The notes under the pieces: generated by a model
The model's database searches: none
What the model was told of the DNA's origin: nothing
What the model saw: the letters and a program-made list of their open reading frames with translations, nothing else
Part shown: positions 7,243 through 16,213 of the stretch, in pieces
How the letters are laid out: every line of letters starts with the position of its first letter
Position numbering within the stretch: position 1 is the first letter of the stretch
Translations under genes and position numbers: made by a program
NCBI GenBank assembly: GCA_021636625.1
Contig: JAJWLX010000046.1
Span: 8,518 to 27,170 of the forward strand
DNA: 18,653 bases
From: Prevotella sp.
GTDB lineage: Bacteria; Bacteroidota; Bacteroidia; Bacteroidales; Bacteroidaceae
Direction of reading: 5' to 3'

Positions 7243-7663
7243 TTATTTGAAAAATAAATGTCCCACGTTTTTAAGCAATCTTTCTGCTTCCCCCTTATCG
7301 GTCTGCATCATGATATTCACCGCCAGAATATCGTTGCATTCTCCATCATGCAATTCCTTGGCCAGACGCTTGCGCTCATTCTCCACACCATTGATATAGG
7401 ATGTCTTTTCCGACAATTCTGCTCTCTGCCTGTCGAGTTTCCTACGGTAAATGGCAATCAACAATACGATGAGTGCCAGGATGAGCCATAAGATGCGGAT
7501 ATAGAGCAAACTCTGCTCGTGGTTCATCTTTTCTATCAGCATTTCTTTCTCCAAGGAGCACTTCGCAGATCTTCCTATCGCTGGCAGGTGTAGCACTTAC
7601 CATAGCAACCCCCGTTCTCTGTCTTTGGTACAGATATAAGAAAGACAAATGTAATACCCTCAT
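7243..7663 (-). pseudogene. Remnant of a sensor histidine kinase (HisKA_3 type)
   Basis: The part from about 7560 down to 7260 encodes a membrane segment (LLYIRILWLILALIVLLIAIYRR), a short coiled coil (KLDRQRAELSEKTSYING) and the phospho-acceptor helix ENERKRLAKELHDGECNDILAV with the H-box histidine in ELHDG. This is the layout of Bacteroidetes TPR-linked two-component sensors. The ATP-binding domain is absent: after ERLLKNV the frame runs into six unrelated residues and stops. The upstream periplasmic/TPR part is also missing; the only in-frame start is a GTG at 7596 preceded directly by a TAA stop, and the sequence above it is open in a different frame up to 7663. No TAnnTTTG promoter precedes it. 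A truncated and probably dead gene; a short membrane protein that still titrates phosphate is a remote alternative. Confidence 0.65.
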
Positions 7664-7722
7664 TTGACAATGTTATAACTATACTTTAAGCAATACGTAC
7701 AGAAAAAGGAAAAAGCCGTATA

Positions 7723-9165
7723 TTACCATGCCTCCAGCTTATCAGCAATCTCAGGCATCTTATCCTTGCTGAATACAGGATTCTTTCCTTCCTTTTTCTG
7801 CTGACGATAATCTTGCAGCAGGAAGACGGCTTGGCGGGAAAGCAGAACAATAGCCACCAGATTACAGAGCGTGAGAAGAGCCATCGTGATATCGGCAAAG
7901 CTCCATGCGAAATCCAGCGATACCACAGCTCCTACCATCACCATCGCTGCCACAGCAAGGCGATAGATAAATACGCCCAACTTGGAATCCCTGATATATC
8001 TCACATTGGTCTCGCCATAATAATAGTTGCCGATGATGCTACTAAAGGCAAAGAGCCAGATCATCACAGCCACAAATGGATTGCCGATACTTCCGATTTC
8101 GTGGGTCAAGGCATCCTGTGTCAGCTGGATACCATTGGATGCGGTAACATCTACCCCACTCACAAGGATGATGAAGGCGGTGCAGGAACATACCACCAAG
8201 GTATCTGTAAAAACACCCAAAGCCTGAATCAAACCTTGCTTCACCGGATGGCTTACCGTAGCCACAGCTGCTGCATTAGGTGCACTACCCTCACCAGCCT
8301 CGTTACTGAACAAACCTCGCTTGATGCCCTGTATCACCGTAACACCCAGCACTCCGCCGGCAGCCTGATTGAATCCGAAGGCATTCTCCACAATGGCAAG
8401 CAACACTTTAGGCAGACTGGCAATATTCCAAACCACTACTCCTACAGCTATCAGAAGATAGACGACAGCCATCACAGGAACCACCGTAGAAGAGAACTTA
8501 GCCACTCGCTGAATACCACCGAAGATGATGAGAAGGGTAAGCGCAGTAAGCACAATTCCCATGGTAGCTGGTTCGATACCGAACGCTTTCTGCCAAGCCA
8601 GACAGATGGTATTGCTCTGAACAGAATTATAGGCAAAGCCAAAGGTGATGATCATCAGGACGGCAAAGAGAATACCCATCCATCCCTTTCCCAATCCATA
8701 CTTCATATAATAGGCAGGTCCACCAAAGAAGGATGTCTTGCCCTTACGCTTATAAAGTTGGGCAAGAGTTGATTCGATGAAAGCCGATGCTGAACCCAGT
8801 AAAGCCAGCACCCACATCCAGAACACGGCTCCCGGTCCACCGATGCTGATTGCAGTAGCTACGCCTGCAAGATTACCCGTACCGATACGGCTGGCCAATG
8901 CCACCACGAAAGCCTGGAAGGAAGAGATATGTTTCATCTCGCCATCCACCTTTACCTCCATCGACAGCTCATCATGGCCTATCTCCTCCGGTTGAATCTT
9001 GTCGGGATTCAACAGCAGCCTGACCATCTCCTTGATGAGTCGAAACTGTACAAACCTAGTACGCCAAGTGAAAAACAGGGCACAGCATATCAACACGGTG
9101 ATGATGATATACGACCAGAGAAAATCGCTAACCTGAACTAAAAAGTTTTGTAATGTATCTACCAT
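7723..9165 (-). CDS. Sodium:alanine/glycine symporter, AGCS family
   Basis: 480 aa, the usual AGCS length. Hydrophobic throughout with about 10-11 membrane segments. The family signature region is clear: FVVALASRIGTGNLAGVATAI (with the conserved G-T-G-N substrate/Na+ site) and GGPGAVFWMWVLALLGSASAFIESTLAQLYK, then GGPAYYMKYGLG and the late conserved GLFSNEAGEGSAPNAAAVA. It imports alanine or glycine with Na+ at the inner membrane. Monocistronic with its own -7 box; the histidine kinase remnant downstream is separated by about 60 bp. The first residues (MVDTLQNFLVQVSDFLWSYIIITVL) are as expected, so the ATG at 9165 is good. Confidence 0.93.
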   Translation of the reverse strand: MVDTLQNFLVQVSDFLWSYIIITVLICCALFFTWRTRFVQFRLIKEMVRLLLNPDKIQPEEIGHDELSMEVKVDGEMKHISSFQAFVVALASRIGTGNLAGVATAISIGGPGAVFWMWVLALLGSASAFIESTLAQLYKRKGKTSFFGGPAYYMKYGLGKGWMGILFAVLMIITFGFAYNSVQSNTICLAWQKAFGIEPATMGIVLTALTLLIIFGGIQRVAKFSSTVVPVMAVVYLLIAVGVVVWNIASLPKVLLAIVENAFGFNQAAGGVLGVTVIQGIKRGLFSNEAGEGSAPNAAAVATVSHPVKQGLIQALGVFTDTLVVCSCTAFIILVSGVDVTASNGIQLTQDALTHEIGSIGNPFVAVMIWLFAFSSIIGNYYYGETNVRYIRDSKLGVFIYRLAVAAMVMVGAVVSLDFAWSFADITMALLTLCNLVAIVLLSRQAVFLLQDYRQQKKEGKNPVFSKDKMPEIADKLEAW

Positions 9166-9203
9166 TTGTCTATTAAAAACTGAATATTATTTCTTTTCGG
9201 TTG

Positions 9204-9211
9204 CAAAATTA
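9204..9211 (-). promoter_or_regulatory. -7 box for the AGCS symporter
   Basis: Minus-strand TAATTTTG, 39 bp upstream of the ATG at 9165. The nearest TTG candidate for a -33 box (9236-9234) would give a slightly long 22-bp spacer. Confidence 0.6.
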
Positions 9212-9280
9212 CGCAATTTCTTTCAAAAATCAGCAATTTATTCAAAGAAAACAGAATTTAAAGGATACTATGTCGTCCGC

Positions 9281-9400
9281 AGGTGGTTCAAGAACGGGCT
9301 GAAGGCCCAAAAGCTCTTAGCCCAGGGCAACACCCTGGGTACACTAGCAATCTGCAATGCGCCCTGCAAGGGCAAAAGCTTTAAAAAGAGTTCCACCTAT
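9281..9400 (+). repeat. Hairpin-rich dispersed repeat, copy A (MITE/REP-like)
   Basis: 9283-9381 matches the reverse complement of 17014-17111 over about 98 bp with few differences. It holds three small hairpins: GGGC-TGAAG-GCCC, CCCAGGG-CAACA-CCCTGGG and GCCCT-GCA-AGGGC. The outer ends AGGTGG (9281-9286) and CCACCT (9395-9400) form short terminal inverted repeats, as in a non-autonomous mobile element. The variable stretch between the second and third hairpin differs between copies. It marks the left edge of the restriction operon. Confidence 0.8.
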
Positions 9401-9434
9401 AATATATTCCCCAGTTCTGACACTCGGAATAGGA

Positions 9435-9469
9435 TTCTAGCGCCCCCGCATTTCACGGGGGCGCTAGAA
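9435..9469. terminator. GC-rich perfect 14-bp hairpin
   Basis: TTCTAGCGCCCCCG (9435-9448) and CGGGGGCGCTAGAA (9456-9469) around a 7-base loop. It lies 59 bp past the stop of the methyltransferase gene, between it and repeat copy A. No T tract follows on either strand, so this could be a transcript-end stabiliser, weak terminator or another palindromic element. Confidence 0.5.
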
Positions 9470-9486
9470 CTAATATACTGAATATC

Positions 9487-9520
9487 AATTTCGTAATAAG
9501 CTAGTCTCACTTACGAAATT
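9487..9520 (-). terminator. Hairpin just after the methyltransferase stop
   Basis: AATTTCGTAA (9487-9496) and TTACGAAATT (9511-9520) pair over 10 bp around a 14-base loop, starting 7 bp after the stop codon of the minus-strand gene. A/T rich and without a clear U tract; likely a 3'-end structure of the operon. Confidence 0.45.
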
Positions 9521-9527
9521 CCGTCTT

Positions 9528-12500
9528 TTATTCCTCTTTATATGCCTCATACTCCTCACGAGAGATTGGAGTATCCGGGTCAACAATCAACACTTCATCA
9601 TAGGTCAAGCCATAGAGGTGATAGACGAGGAAGTCGATTTGATTCTCCAAAGCGGTGGTGTCGGCTTGTTTGTCTTTATTTTTTACCATCAAGATGGCAT
9701 CTACCTTTTCTTCAATAGCCATATATTCCTCAGGTATTTTAAAAGGCAATGCAGATATTGTTGCCGCTTTCAGAGTATATGCACCACCAGCAGTCATAAC
9801 ACCTATATAATGGAAATAATGGTGCATCAATTTACTATTTAGCCACCCCAACAAATATCTTATAGGAATATCTGTAGAGGTCAAAATATAGCCATTACTT
9901 GGCAAATAGTGTTGCTTATCATCATAAGCAAAAGCCCAGTTGTTTGCTGTTAAGCCCCAAATTACCTTTTCATTTTTTTCAAATTCAGGATAATAACTAG
10001 CAGCACATCTTTGTAAAGCATACCATTCATAACGTTTTCCAGTTTCTTCTTGATTTCTATCCAACAAAGCCTCTTTATGAATAAGTAAATGCTGATAAAT
10101 CGCAGGAAAATCTTCTTTCAAAAGAGACTCTGCTTTTTCAGAAGCCCCTTTTAACTCCATATCTTCATGTAATGGGAAATGCCATGGCAAAAAGAGTAAA
10201 TTTTCATCACTCTCATTGTAATACCATTTTCTTATATTTCTTCCTTGAAGCATATTCTTGATTACCTCTTTGTTTCTTGCATCTTGAGCTATGAGACTAT
10301 CTTTTTGCTCATCAGTAATAATGAAAGCAGGATTATAGCCAGTGGTAATACCACGATAAATGTTCACTCCTTTTAAAGAAGCAAGACTATAGCTATCCTT
10401 TTCTATTTTGCGTTTTAAAAGAAGCCCTGCCACATCTGAAAAAGACCATTCATTTTCATCTAAGAACTCCTGTGGATAGAAACCAAAGAGTTCTAGCTTT
10501 TCTGCAAATTCCATACGAAATTGCTTCGCATCCAACTTATAAAATCGCTCATACACGAATCTATTATTCGTAACAGGCAATGATTTACGAACATTAATAA
10601 CAACACTTGAAACCAGAATATTCTCAAATACCTCGACCTGTTCAAAATTAATAAGAGCATTAATCTGATTACCCACCAGAAATTTTCTAACTGCTTTTCC
10701 GTAGCCTGTATTAAAGAACTTGTTAGTTGTTATGTAACTAAGGATTCCATCTTTTGCCAACAAATTCATACCATGTTCTATAAAGTATATACTCAAATCC
10801 GCAGTACCACTATACACAGTATAATCCTTTTTCAAAGTACTAGCAATATTCTTTAATTTCTTCGCTTCAACATACGGCGGATTACCAATCACAATATCAA
10901 ATCCGCCCTTCTCGAATACATCCGCAAAGTATGTATGCCAAAGGAAGAACTGGTCATTTGGAATCTCCAGCTCATCTACGGCATCCTGTACCTCATGATT
11001 TCCCTCGGCACAAATCTTGATGTAATCTTTTACGTACTTATCTATCTGCTGGCGACGCTGAGCACGCAAGGTATGGTCGGTGATACTAAAATATGATTTA
11101 ACCAAATCCTGAATGGTCTTCTGAACATCAGTTTCCTCAAAACCCAACGAGAGAACACCACGAGTTTTCTTGGTATCCTTACCAGTCTTCAACTTCTTGG
11201 AAGTAACATCCAAGTCAACCCCTTTGTAACTCTCCAGCAACGAGTTGCCCTGCATAATCTTAAAGTCGAGATTAGGCAAAGGCATTGGCTCCTTTTCATC
11301 GATGATAAGAGCAAGCCAGAAACGGAGACGGGCGATATCTACGGCTCCCTTCTCAATATCAACACCATAAATATTGTTCTGAATGATGTGGCGCTTGATG
11401 TCGGCAGCATTATCCTCCTCGAAGATTTCAATGGACTTGCGGCATGCATAGAGTTCACGGAGTAAGCCCATAGGGAAAGCTCCCGAACCGATGGCAGGGT
11501 CGCAAATCTTCACGTCTATCAACTTCCGGTCGATAGACATGGCAAGTTCTGAAGAAGCTCCACCCAGCTCCTCCACATCATTGGTTTTCACAAAGTTAGC
11601 AATATGTTCCTTTACCTCTGCATCCTCGATACCTGTTTGCAGATACGCCGTCAGCGACTCCTGACACATGTAACGAACTATTTCCTTTGGCGTATAGAAA
11701 GCACCCTTGTCCTTGTTATCCTCCAAAAGATTCTCGAAAATCTTGCCAAGCATCTCAGGGTCAACACCCACTTCGGCATCATTCGGATCGTTTTCATCAA
11801 TCGTAAAGTTGTAACTATCAAAGAAATCGAAGAGCGACTGGAACATTCCGGCAGGGAAAACAGAATCTACTTCATCTATCTTCTCCTGCTGGAAAAGTCC
11901 ACCATTAAGATAAGGAATCTCGTCGGCATTCGGAATATACTTTACCCCTACTCCGTTAACCAAAGGCGCACTACTCCGGTCCTCAGGCTTGGTATTGAGC
12001 AAGCCAAAGAACATAGGTTCAAGCACCTTGTCCAGGAAATTTTCCTTTGCCTCATCAGAAGCATCATAGAACAAATCGTGCATGTAATGCAGATTGCCAG
12101 CAAGCCATCCCTTACTCTGCAGGAAATAAAGGAACACGATACGACCCATCATCTTCTTGATATAATCGCGCACCAGTTTATCATCCTCCTTAAAGGATGT
12201 AAAATACTGGGCATCAGGCTCTCCTGTTTTCTGCTCCACCCATTTGTTTCCCTTCTTTACGTATTCCTTACCCGTAAGGAACTTCACGAACTCGGCATAC
12301 TGCTTGCGGTAGGCTGCAAAGAAATCATCAGAAAGAGCCTCAACAGAGAAGGCTTTCTTGATTTCAAGAAACTCATTAGCTTTTGTCCGTAAGCTTTCAA
12401 AACGAAGTATAGGAGTCTTATAAAAAGCCTTCTCATCACCAAACACATAGGTGAATCGCTTGGTGCTGGTAGCATCTTCCTTCAAGTCGCAAATCAAAGA

Positions 12501-12833
12501 CAGGCGCCAGTTGGTTCCATCATTAAATACCGCCAAGGCTGCATCAAATCCAAAGCCCAGATAAGGACGAATCAGATTGCGAAGCCCCACCTTGCGGCGC
12601 AGCACCGAACCATCCTCCATTTCATAATAGAAGAATCCTAACTCATAATTATCTTGCGTTGTCATGCTGCCCAGGAAATATCCCTTGCGGTCTTCGGTAT
12701 CCTCGTCCAAAACCTCAGGACTCACACGCACCTTGTCGGCATGAAAGTAATCCTGCAGCAACATCTGCCACTTTGAAAGATTGAACTTCGACTGAAAGAG
12801 TCGCTTAAATATTTCTTTATTATATGTTGCCAT
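9528..12833 (-). CDS. Eco57I-like DNA N6-adenine methyltransferase with target-recognition region (restriction/defence system)
   Basis: 1101 aa. Methyltransferase motifs are plain: GAFYTPKEIVRYM (residues 377-389), SAM-binding motif I DPAIGSGAF (445-453), GVDIEKGAVDIARLRFWL around 490-507, and catalytic motif IV NPPY (651-654) in DIVIGNPPYVEAKKL. This order, with recognition region after the catalytic domain, is that of N6-adenine enzymes of the Eco57I/PglX group. Residues 800-1100 have the TaqI_C-like pattern (NIYRGITTGYNPAFII ... LLQGRNIRKWYY-like ... GYILTSTD) that reads the DNA target. The N-terminal 180 residues are conserved-looking in the family, but I cannot point to a clear nuclease motif, so cleavage probably comes from the neighbouring PLD protein. 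It follows the helicase gene after 47 bp on the same strand, so both are one operon. The DNA encoding the recognition half (about 9720-10870) looks more A/T rich than the rest. Function of the pair is inferred; the family call is firm. Confidence 0.88.
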   Translation of the reverse strand: MATYNKEIFKRLFQSKFNLSKWQMLLQDYFHADKVRVSPEVLDEDTEDRKGYFLGSMTTQDNYELGFFYYEMEDGSVLRRKVGLRNLIRPYLGFGFDAALAVFNDGTNWRLSLICDLKEDATSTKRFTYVFGDEKAFYKTPILRFESLRTKANEFLEIKKAFSVEALSDDFFAAYRKQYAEFVKFLTGKEYVKKGNKWVEQKTGEPDAQYFTSFKEDDKLVRDYIKKMMGRIVFLYFLQSKGWLAGNLHYMHDLFYDASDEAKENFLDKVLEPMFFGLLNTKPEDRSSAPLVNGVGVKYIPNADEIPYLNGGLFQQEKIDEVDSVFPAGMFQSLFDFFDSYNFTIDENDPNDAEVGVDPEMLGKIFENLLEDNKDKGAFYTPKEIVRYMCQESLTAYLQTGIEDAEVKEHIANFVKTNDVEELGGASSELAMSIDRKLIDVKICDPAIGSGAFPMGLLRELYACRKSIEIFEEDNAADIKRHIIQNNIYGVDIEKGAVDIARLRFWLALIIDEKEPMPLPNLDFKIMQGNSLLESYKGVDLDVTSKKLKTGKDTKKTRGVLSLGFEETDVQKTIQDLVKSYFSITDHTLRAQRRQQIDKYVKDYIKICAEGNHEVQDAVDELEIPNDQFFLWHTYFADVFEKGGFDIVIGNPPYVEAKKLKNIASTLKKDYTVYSGTADLSIYFIEHGMNLLAKDGILSYITTNKFFNTGYGKAVRKFLVGNQINALINFEQVEVFENILVSSVVINVRKSLPVTNNRFVYERFYKLDAKQFRMEFAEKLELFGFYPQEFLDENEWSFSDVAGLLLKRKIEKDSYSLASLKGVNIYRGITTGYNPAFIITDEQKDSLIAQDARNKEVIKNMLQGRNIRKWYYNESDENLLFLPWHFPLHEDMELKGASEKAESLLKEDFPAIYQHLLIHKEALLDRNQEETGKRYEWYALQRCAASYYPEFEKNEKVIWGLTANNWAFAYDDKQHYLPSNGYILTSTDIPIRYLLGWLNSKLMHHYFHYIGVMTAGGAYTLKAATISALPFKIPEEYMAIEEKVDAILMVKNKDKQADTTALENQIDFLVYHLYGLTYDEVLIVDPDTPISREEYEAYKEE

Positions 12834-12880
12834 AACTATCTTTGTTTTTTCTGTTCTTACACCTTATTATATATTGAGAC

Positions 12881-15800
12881 TTAAATGAATGACTCAGATA
12901 CCACAATCTGCGGTTCCAAGATTTCCTCATTTCTTTCCTCATCGGTATCCAGCGGAATGTTGTAGCGATCAAAGAGTTCATCTATCTTATCTATGATTTG
13001 CGCTATGAGGCCTTCGCTGGATGGTTTCTGCTTCTTTACCTGGCGATTGAAACTATTGATGCTGGAATTGAGTCCGATGAAGACACCCAGTTCCACTATC
13101 TGCTCCAGCTTCTTGATTTGCGCCACAGTCTTCTCCGCATCCACAGCATTCAAGGCTCGATTCATCGTACGGAGAATGCTCAGCACGGCATTGGTCGATT
13201 TATCTTTCTTCCTGTTCTCCATGCTTTCGGCATCCACCACTTTTCTTACCACCTTCTGGTAGGATTCCAATGCCAGTTTCACCTGGTCGTAATGGAAATC
13301 CATTACCTTCGCAAAGTCACCCGGCTTCTCCTCCATCTCAGCCTTCATGATGTCCATCGCATCCAAGAAAGGGATAGACAAAGCCTTGCCGTCAGCCTTA
13401 ACCCAGTAATACTCCACCTTCTGAGGCGAAGAAAGATAGACGATGGTGGAATGAGAATGTTTTCCGATTTCCCTTACCGTTCGGCTCTTCATCGGCAAAG
13501 CCTTGATGCTGTTGTAGAGCTTGCGATGGGTGCGATAAAGCTCACGGGCTTCTTCCAGGAACTTCAGGTTTCTATCCACGGCATCCTGAATATCAGGATT
13601 GAACATCTGGAACTCTTTCACGATTTCCTCTCTAGAGTAAATCTGTGCATCCTCGCCAAATGCAGAATGGAAGCCCTGCAACTTGATGAGGGCGTTGCTA
13701 TAGAGATGAATCTCCTGGTTGCCCTGCATCGACGGATAGAACATGTAGTTGTATATCTTGTCTGCCACCGAACCGATACGGTTGACACGACCGATGCGCT
13801 GCATCAATCGGGTAGCATTCCATGGCGAATCGTAGTTGATGATAACATTGGCACGATGCAGATTGACACCTTCGGCAAGCACATCAGAAGTAATCACGAT
13901 GTTGAATTCATCCGATTGCTCAGCATAGTTGGCATCAAAGCACTTGCGGAGAATATCCTGCCTGTTGGTACGATTGCTGGCACAGACATCCAGAATGTCG
14001 TGACGATGAAGACGATTCTGCAGCTGCTCCGTCAGATAATTCACGGTATCTACGCTCTCTGAGAAGATGACCAGTTTGCCTGTAGGATTTATCTCCTTAT
14101 CAAAGAATTCATGTTTCAGTTTATCGATAAACAGTTCCAACTTTGGGTCTTCGCTTATCTCATCCCATTTTCTGCAAAGTTCCTTCAAATTCTCAGCATC
14201 TTCTTTCAGCATCTCCAGGAACTGTTCGCTGAAATCCTCTTTTTTAAAGACCGTATCTTCCTCTTTCAAGCCTTTTTCTAAGGCATATTCTATGATGCGG
14301 TCTAACTCCCAGCCCTTGGCTTGCTTATCCTTCACGTTGATATCGGGAGCGATAATCACCTTGTTCTGGTCAAACATCTTAATCATATCCTCGGTAATAC
14401 GGAGGAAGGTATGGAGCGAACGGCGGAAGGCATAGAAACTGCTCTCCAAGCGCTTGACCATGTGAACACGATAGATACCTGTCAGCATGGTGGAAATATG
14501 AAGGGCAGTAGGATACTTCTTGCGCACCTCGCCCTGCAAGAACTCCACGGCACGATAGCGGGCATAGTGCAAGCCCTTGCCTGTGGGATTATCTTCGGGA
14601 TGAGGCGTATCGGTAAGAATCGCCATCGTACTATAGAAGAGATCGTTCAAACCGCCATTTAATTCATACATCAATTCGTTAGGAGGCAGAATATCCGGGA
14701 ATACGATGTGCTGGCCATCCAAGTCTTTCTTATAGGCAGGCACATTCTTGATATTGTTTCGGGTTCGTCTAACCGTCACCTTATCAATCACTTGCGTTCT
14801 TATCTTCTCGTAGAGGTCATCGGTACGCTTGGCAAATTCTACATTTCTTTCGTTATGCTTGTCTAACTTACGCTCACGCATCAGCTTATCATACTCTTCT
14901 ATCCATGGAGAGAAGGTTACAGGCAGATTCTGGATGCCTTCGATGGTAGAATAGCGGGCATTCTGGAAGAGAAGCAAAAGATTCAGAAGATCGGTTGGAC
15001 GATTATTGAGCGGAGTAGCCGAAAGCAGCATCACCTTCTTGTGATGACCCTTTACCAAACCTTCGTTTATGCGAGGAGTCTTGCAGATTAACTGCAAATC
15101 ATCGTATCTGCCAGCGGTGGCTCCACGGAAGTTATGCGCTTCATCAACAATCACCAGGTCATACTCTCCCTTTTCACGGAAGTTGCCTTCGCTCTCTATG
15201 ATTTTATTCAGACTGCCATTGCTCACAAACTGGGCGTAGCGCTTGATGCCGAAAAGCTTGAAAGTATCAGTCCAGTTCTTTTCCAAGGCTGACGGATAAA
15301 CCACCAGGATATTGGTGTATCTTCCATTTGCTTCAACAAATCGCTTGGCAATCATCGTGGCAACAATGGTTTTACCCAAACCCACCACATCGGCAAGGAA
15401 GAAACCATTGTGCTGCATCAGCATCTGATAACCCTGAATCACGGCATCGTGCTGATAGCGGATATCCTTCACGCCCTCAGGCATCTCCATCGCAAAGTCA
15501 TCCTCCACCTGCGAACCGAAGGTATCTATCAGCACCTTCATGTAGAGTTCGTATGGTGTAGGCAACTGGGCAAGATGAGTCTTCGCCTTCATCTGCTCGA
15601 TGTCTTGCAGATTCAGAGGAACAGCCTGCTCCCAAAGTTGCTCAAATTCCTGCTTGCAATATTCCACATCATCATAATCCTTCATCACCACGTTCAACTC
15701 ATACCGGTTGCTGGGCACGGTTCCCATTCCTGAATCGGATAGATTGGAGGAACCCATGATAACCCAGCCATCAGAATTGGGATTATGGTTTTCCGGGAGA

Positions 15801-16213
15801 AGAAGATAGAATTTGGCATGGAGGTTCTTGCTGCGATGGATACGCATCTCCAGTTTTTTGTCAATGATGTCCTGGCAAAACTGGAGGATGCCTCTCTCCG
15901 TCTGCTCATCATAGCCTGCATTCTTCACTTCCTCGACGAAATCGTGAGAATAGGCATCGATGACGGCTTGTTCATCAATCTGTCCGAAAAAGAGTTTGGA
16001 TTGCTTACGGAATATGTTGTCGATATTGATACCTACCAATATCTGTATCTTTTTGACCTGTTCAAATTCCTCACGAAGTTTGAAATAGCCCGAGCTTCGG
16101 AAATATCCTACTACGGCCTGAAAGGTATGAAAATCAAGCATATTATGGGCTATTCCCTTGAACTTCTCGAACAGGGAATTATCTGGAGTATTATTAAAAA
16201 ACTTAGTGCTCAT
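12881..16213 (-). CDS. PLD-nuclease plus SNF2-like helicase, effector of the restriction/defence operon
   Basis: 1110 aa from the ATG at 16213. Residues 1-200 are a phospholipase-D-type nuclease domain: VGYFRSSGYF, then LHAKFYLLLP (H132, K134) and GSSNLSDSG (154-162), a single HKD half that would dimerise. A superfamily 2 helicase follows: DVVGLGKT (275-282, Walker A), VIVDEAH (DEAH 357-360), LLSAT (SAT 398-400) and the C-terminal RecA lobe with VIFSESVDTVNYL, ITSDVLAEGVNLH and MQRIGRVNRIGS (motif VI). The last ~250 residues are helical and unrecognised. The frame extends 28 codons further to a TTG at 16297, but the ATG at 16213 has an AAGGAG 10 bases upstream and begins with the normal family N-terminus, so I choose it. 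Together with the downstream methyltransferase it resembles ATP-dependent PLD restriction enzymes (NgoAVII/CglI) and DISARM components, but as a two-gene set. A long structured leader precedes it. Confidence 0.88.
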   Translation of the reverse strand: MSTKFFNNTPDNSLFEKFKGIAHNMLDFHTFQAVVGYFRSSGYFKLREEFEQVKKIQILVGINIDNIFRKQSKLFFGQIDEQAVIDAYSHDFVEEVKNAGYDEQTERGILQFCQDIIDKKLEMRIHRSKNLHAKFYLLLPENHNPNSDGWVIMGSSNLSDSGMGTVPSNRYELNVVMKDYDDVEYCKQEFEQLWEQAVPLNLQDIEQMKAKTHLAQLPTPYELYMKVLIDTFGSQVEDDFAMEMPEGVKDIRYQHDAVIQGYQMLMQHNGFFLADVVGLGKTIVATMIAKRFVEANGRYTNILVVYPSALEKNWTDTFKLFGIKRYAQFVSNGSLNKIIESEGNFREKGEYDLVIVDEAHNFRGATAGRYDDLQLICKTPRINEGLVKGHHKKVMLLSATPLNNRPTDLLNLLLLFQNARYSTIEGIQNLPVTFSPWIEEYDKLMRERKLDKHNERNVEFAKRTDDLYEKIRTQVIDKVTVRRTRNNIKNVPAYKKDLDGQHIVFPDILPPNELMYELNGGLNDLFYSTMAILTDTPHPEDNPTGKGLHYARYRAVEFLQGEVRKKYPTALHISTMLTGIYRVHMVKRLESSFYAFRRSLHTFLRITEDMIKMFDQNKVIIAPDINVKDKQAKGWELDRIIEYALEKGLKEEDTVFKKEDFSEQFLEMLKEDAENLKELCRKWDEISEDPKLELFIDKLKHEFFDKEINPTGKLVIFSESVDTVNYLTEQLQNRLHRHDILDVCASNRTNRQDILRKCFDANYAEQSDEFNIVITSDVLAEGVNLHRANVIINYDSPWNATRLMQRIGRVNRIGSVADKIYNYMFYPSMQGNQEIHLYSNALIKLQGFHSAFGEDAQIYSREEIVKEFQMFNPDIQDAVDRNLKFLEEARELYRTHRKLYNSIKALPMKSRTVREIGKHSHSTIVYLSSPQKVEYYWVKADGKALSIPFLDAMDIMKAEMEEKPGDFAKVMDFHYDQVKLALESYQKVVRKVVDAESMENRKKDKSTNAVLSILRTMNRALNAVDAEKTVAQIKKLEQIVELGVFIGLNSSINSFNRQVKKQKPSSEGLIAQIIDKIDELFDRYNIPLDTDEERNEEILEPQIVVSESFI

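Noticed and set aside
7813..8772. 319-aa plus-strand frame opposite the AGCS symporter
   Set aside because: Antisense shadow, His/Ser-rich with no recognisable motif.
9281..9400. Repeat copy A as a transposase-bearing insertion sequence
   Set aside because: Only ~120 bp with no coding frame; it can at most be a non-autonomous element.
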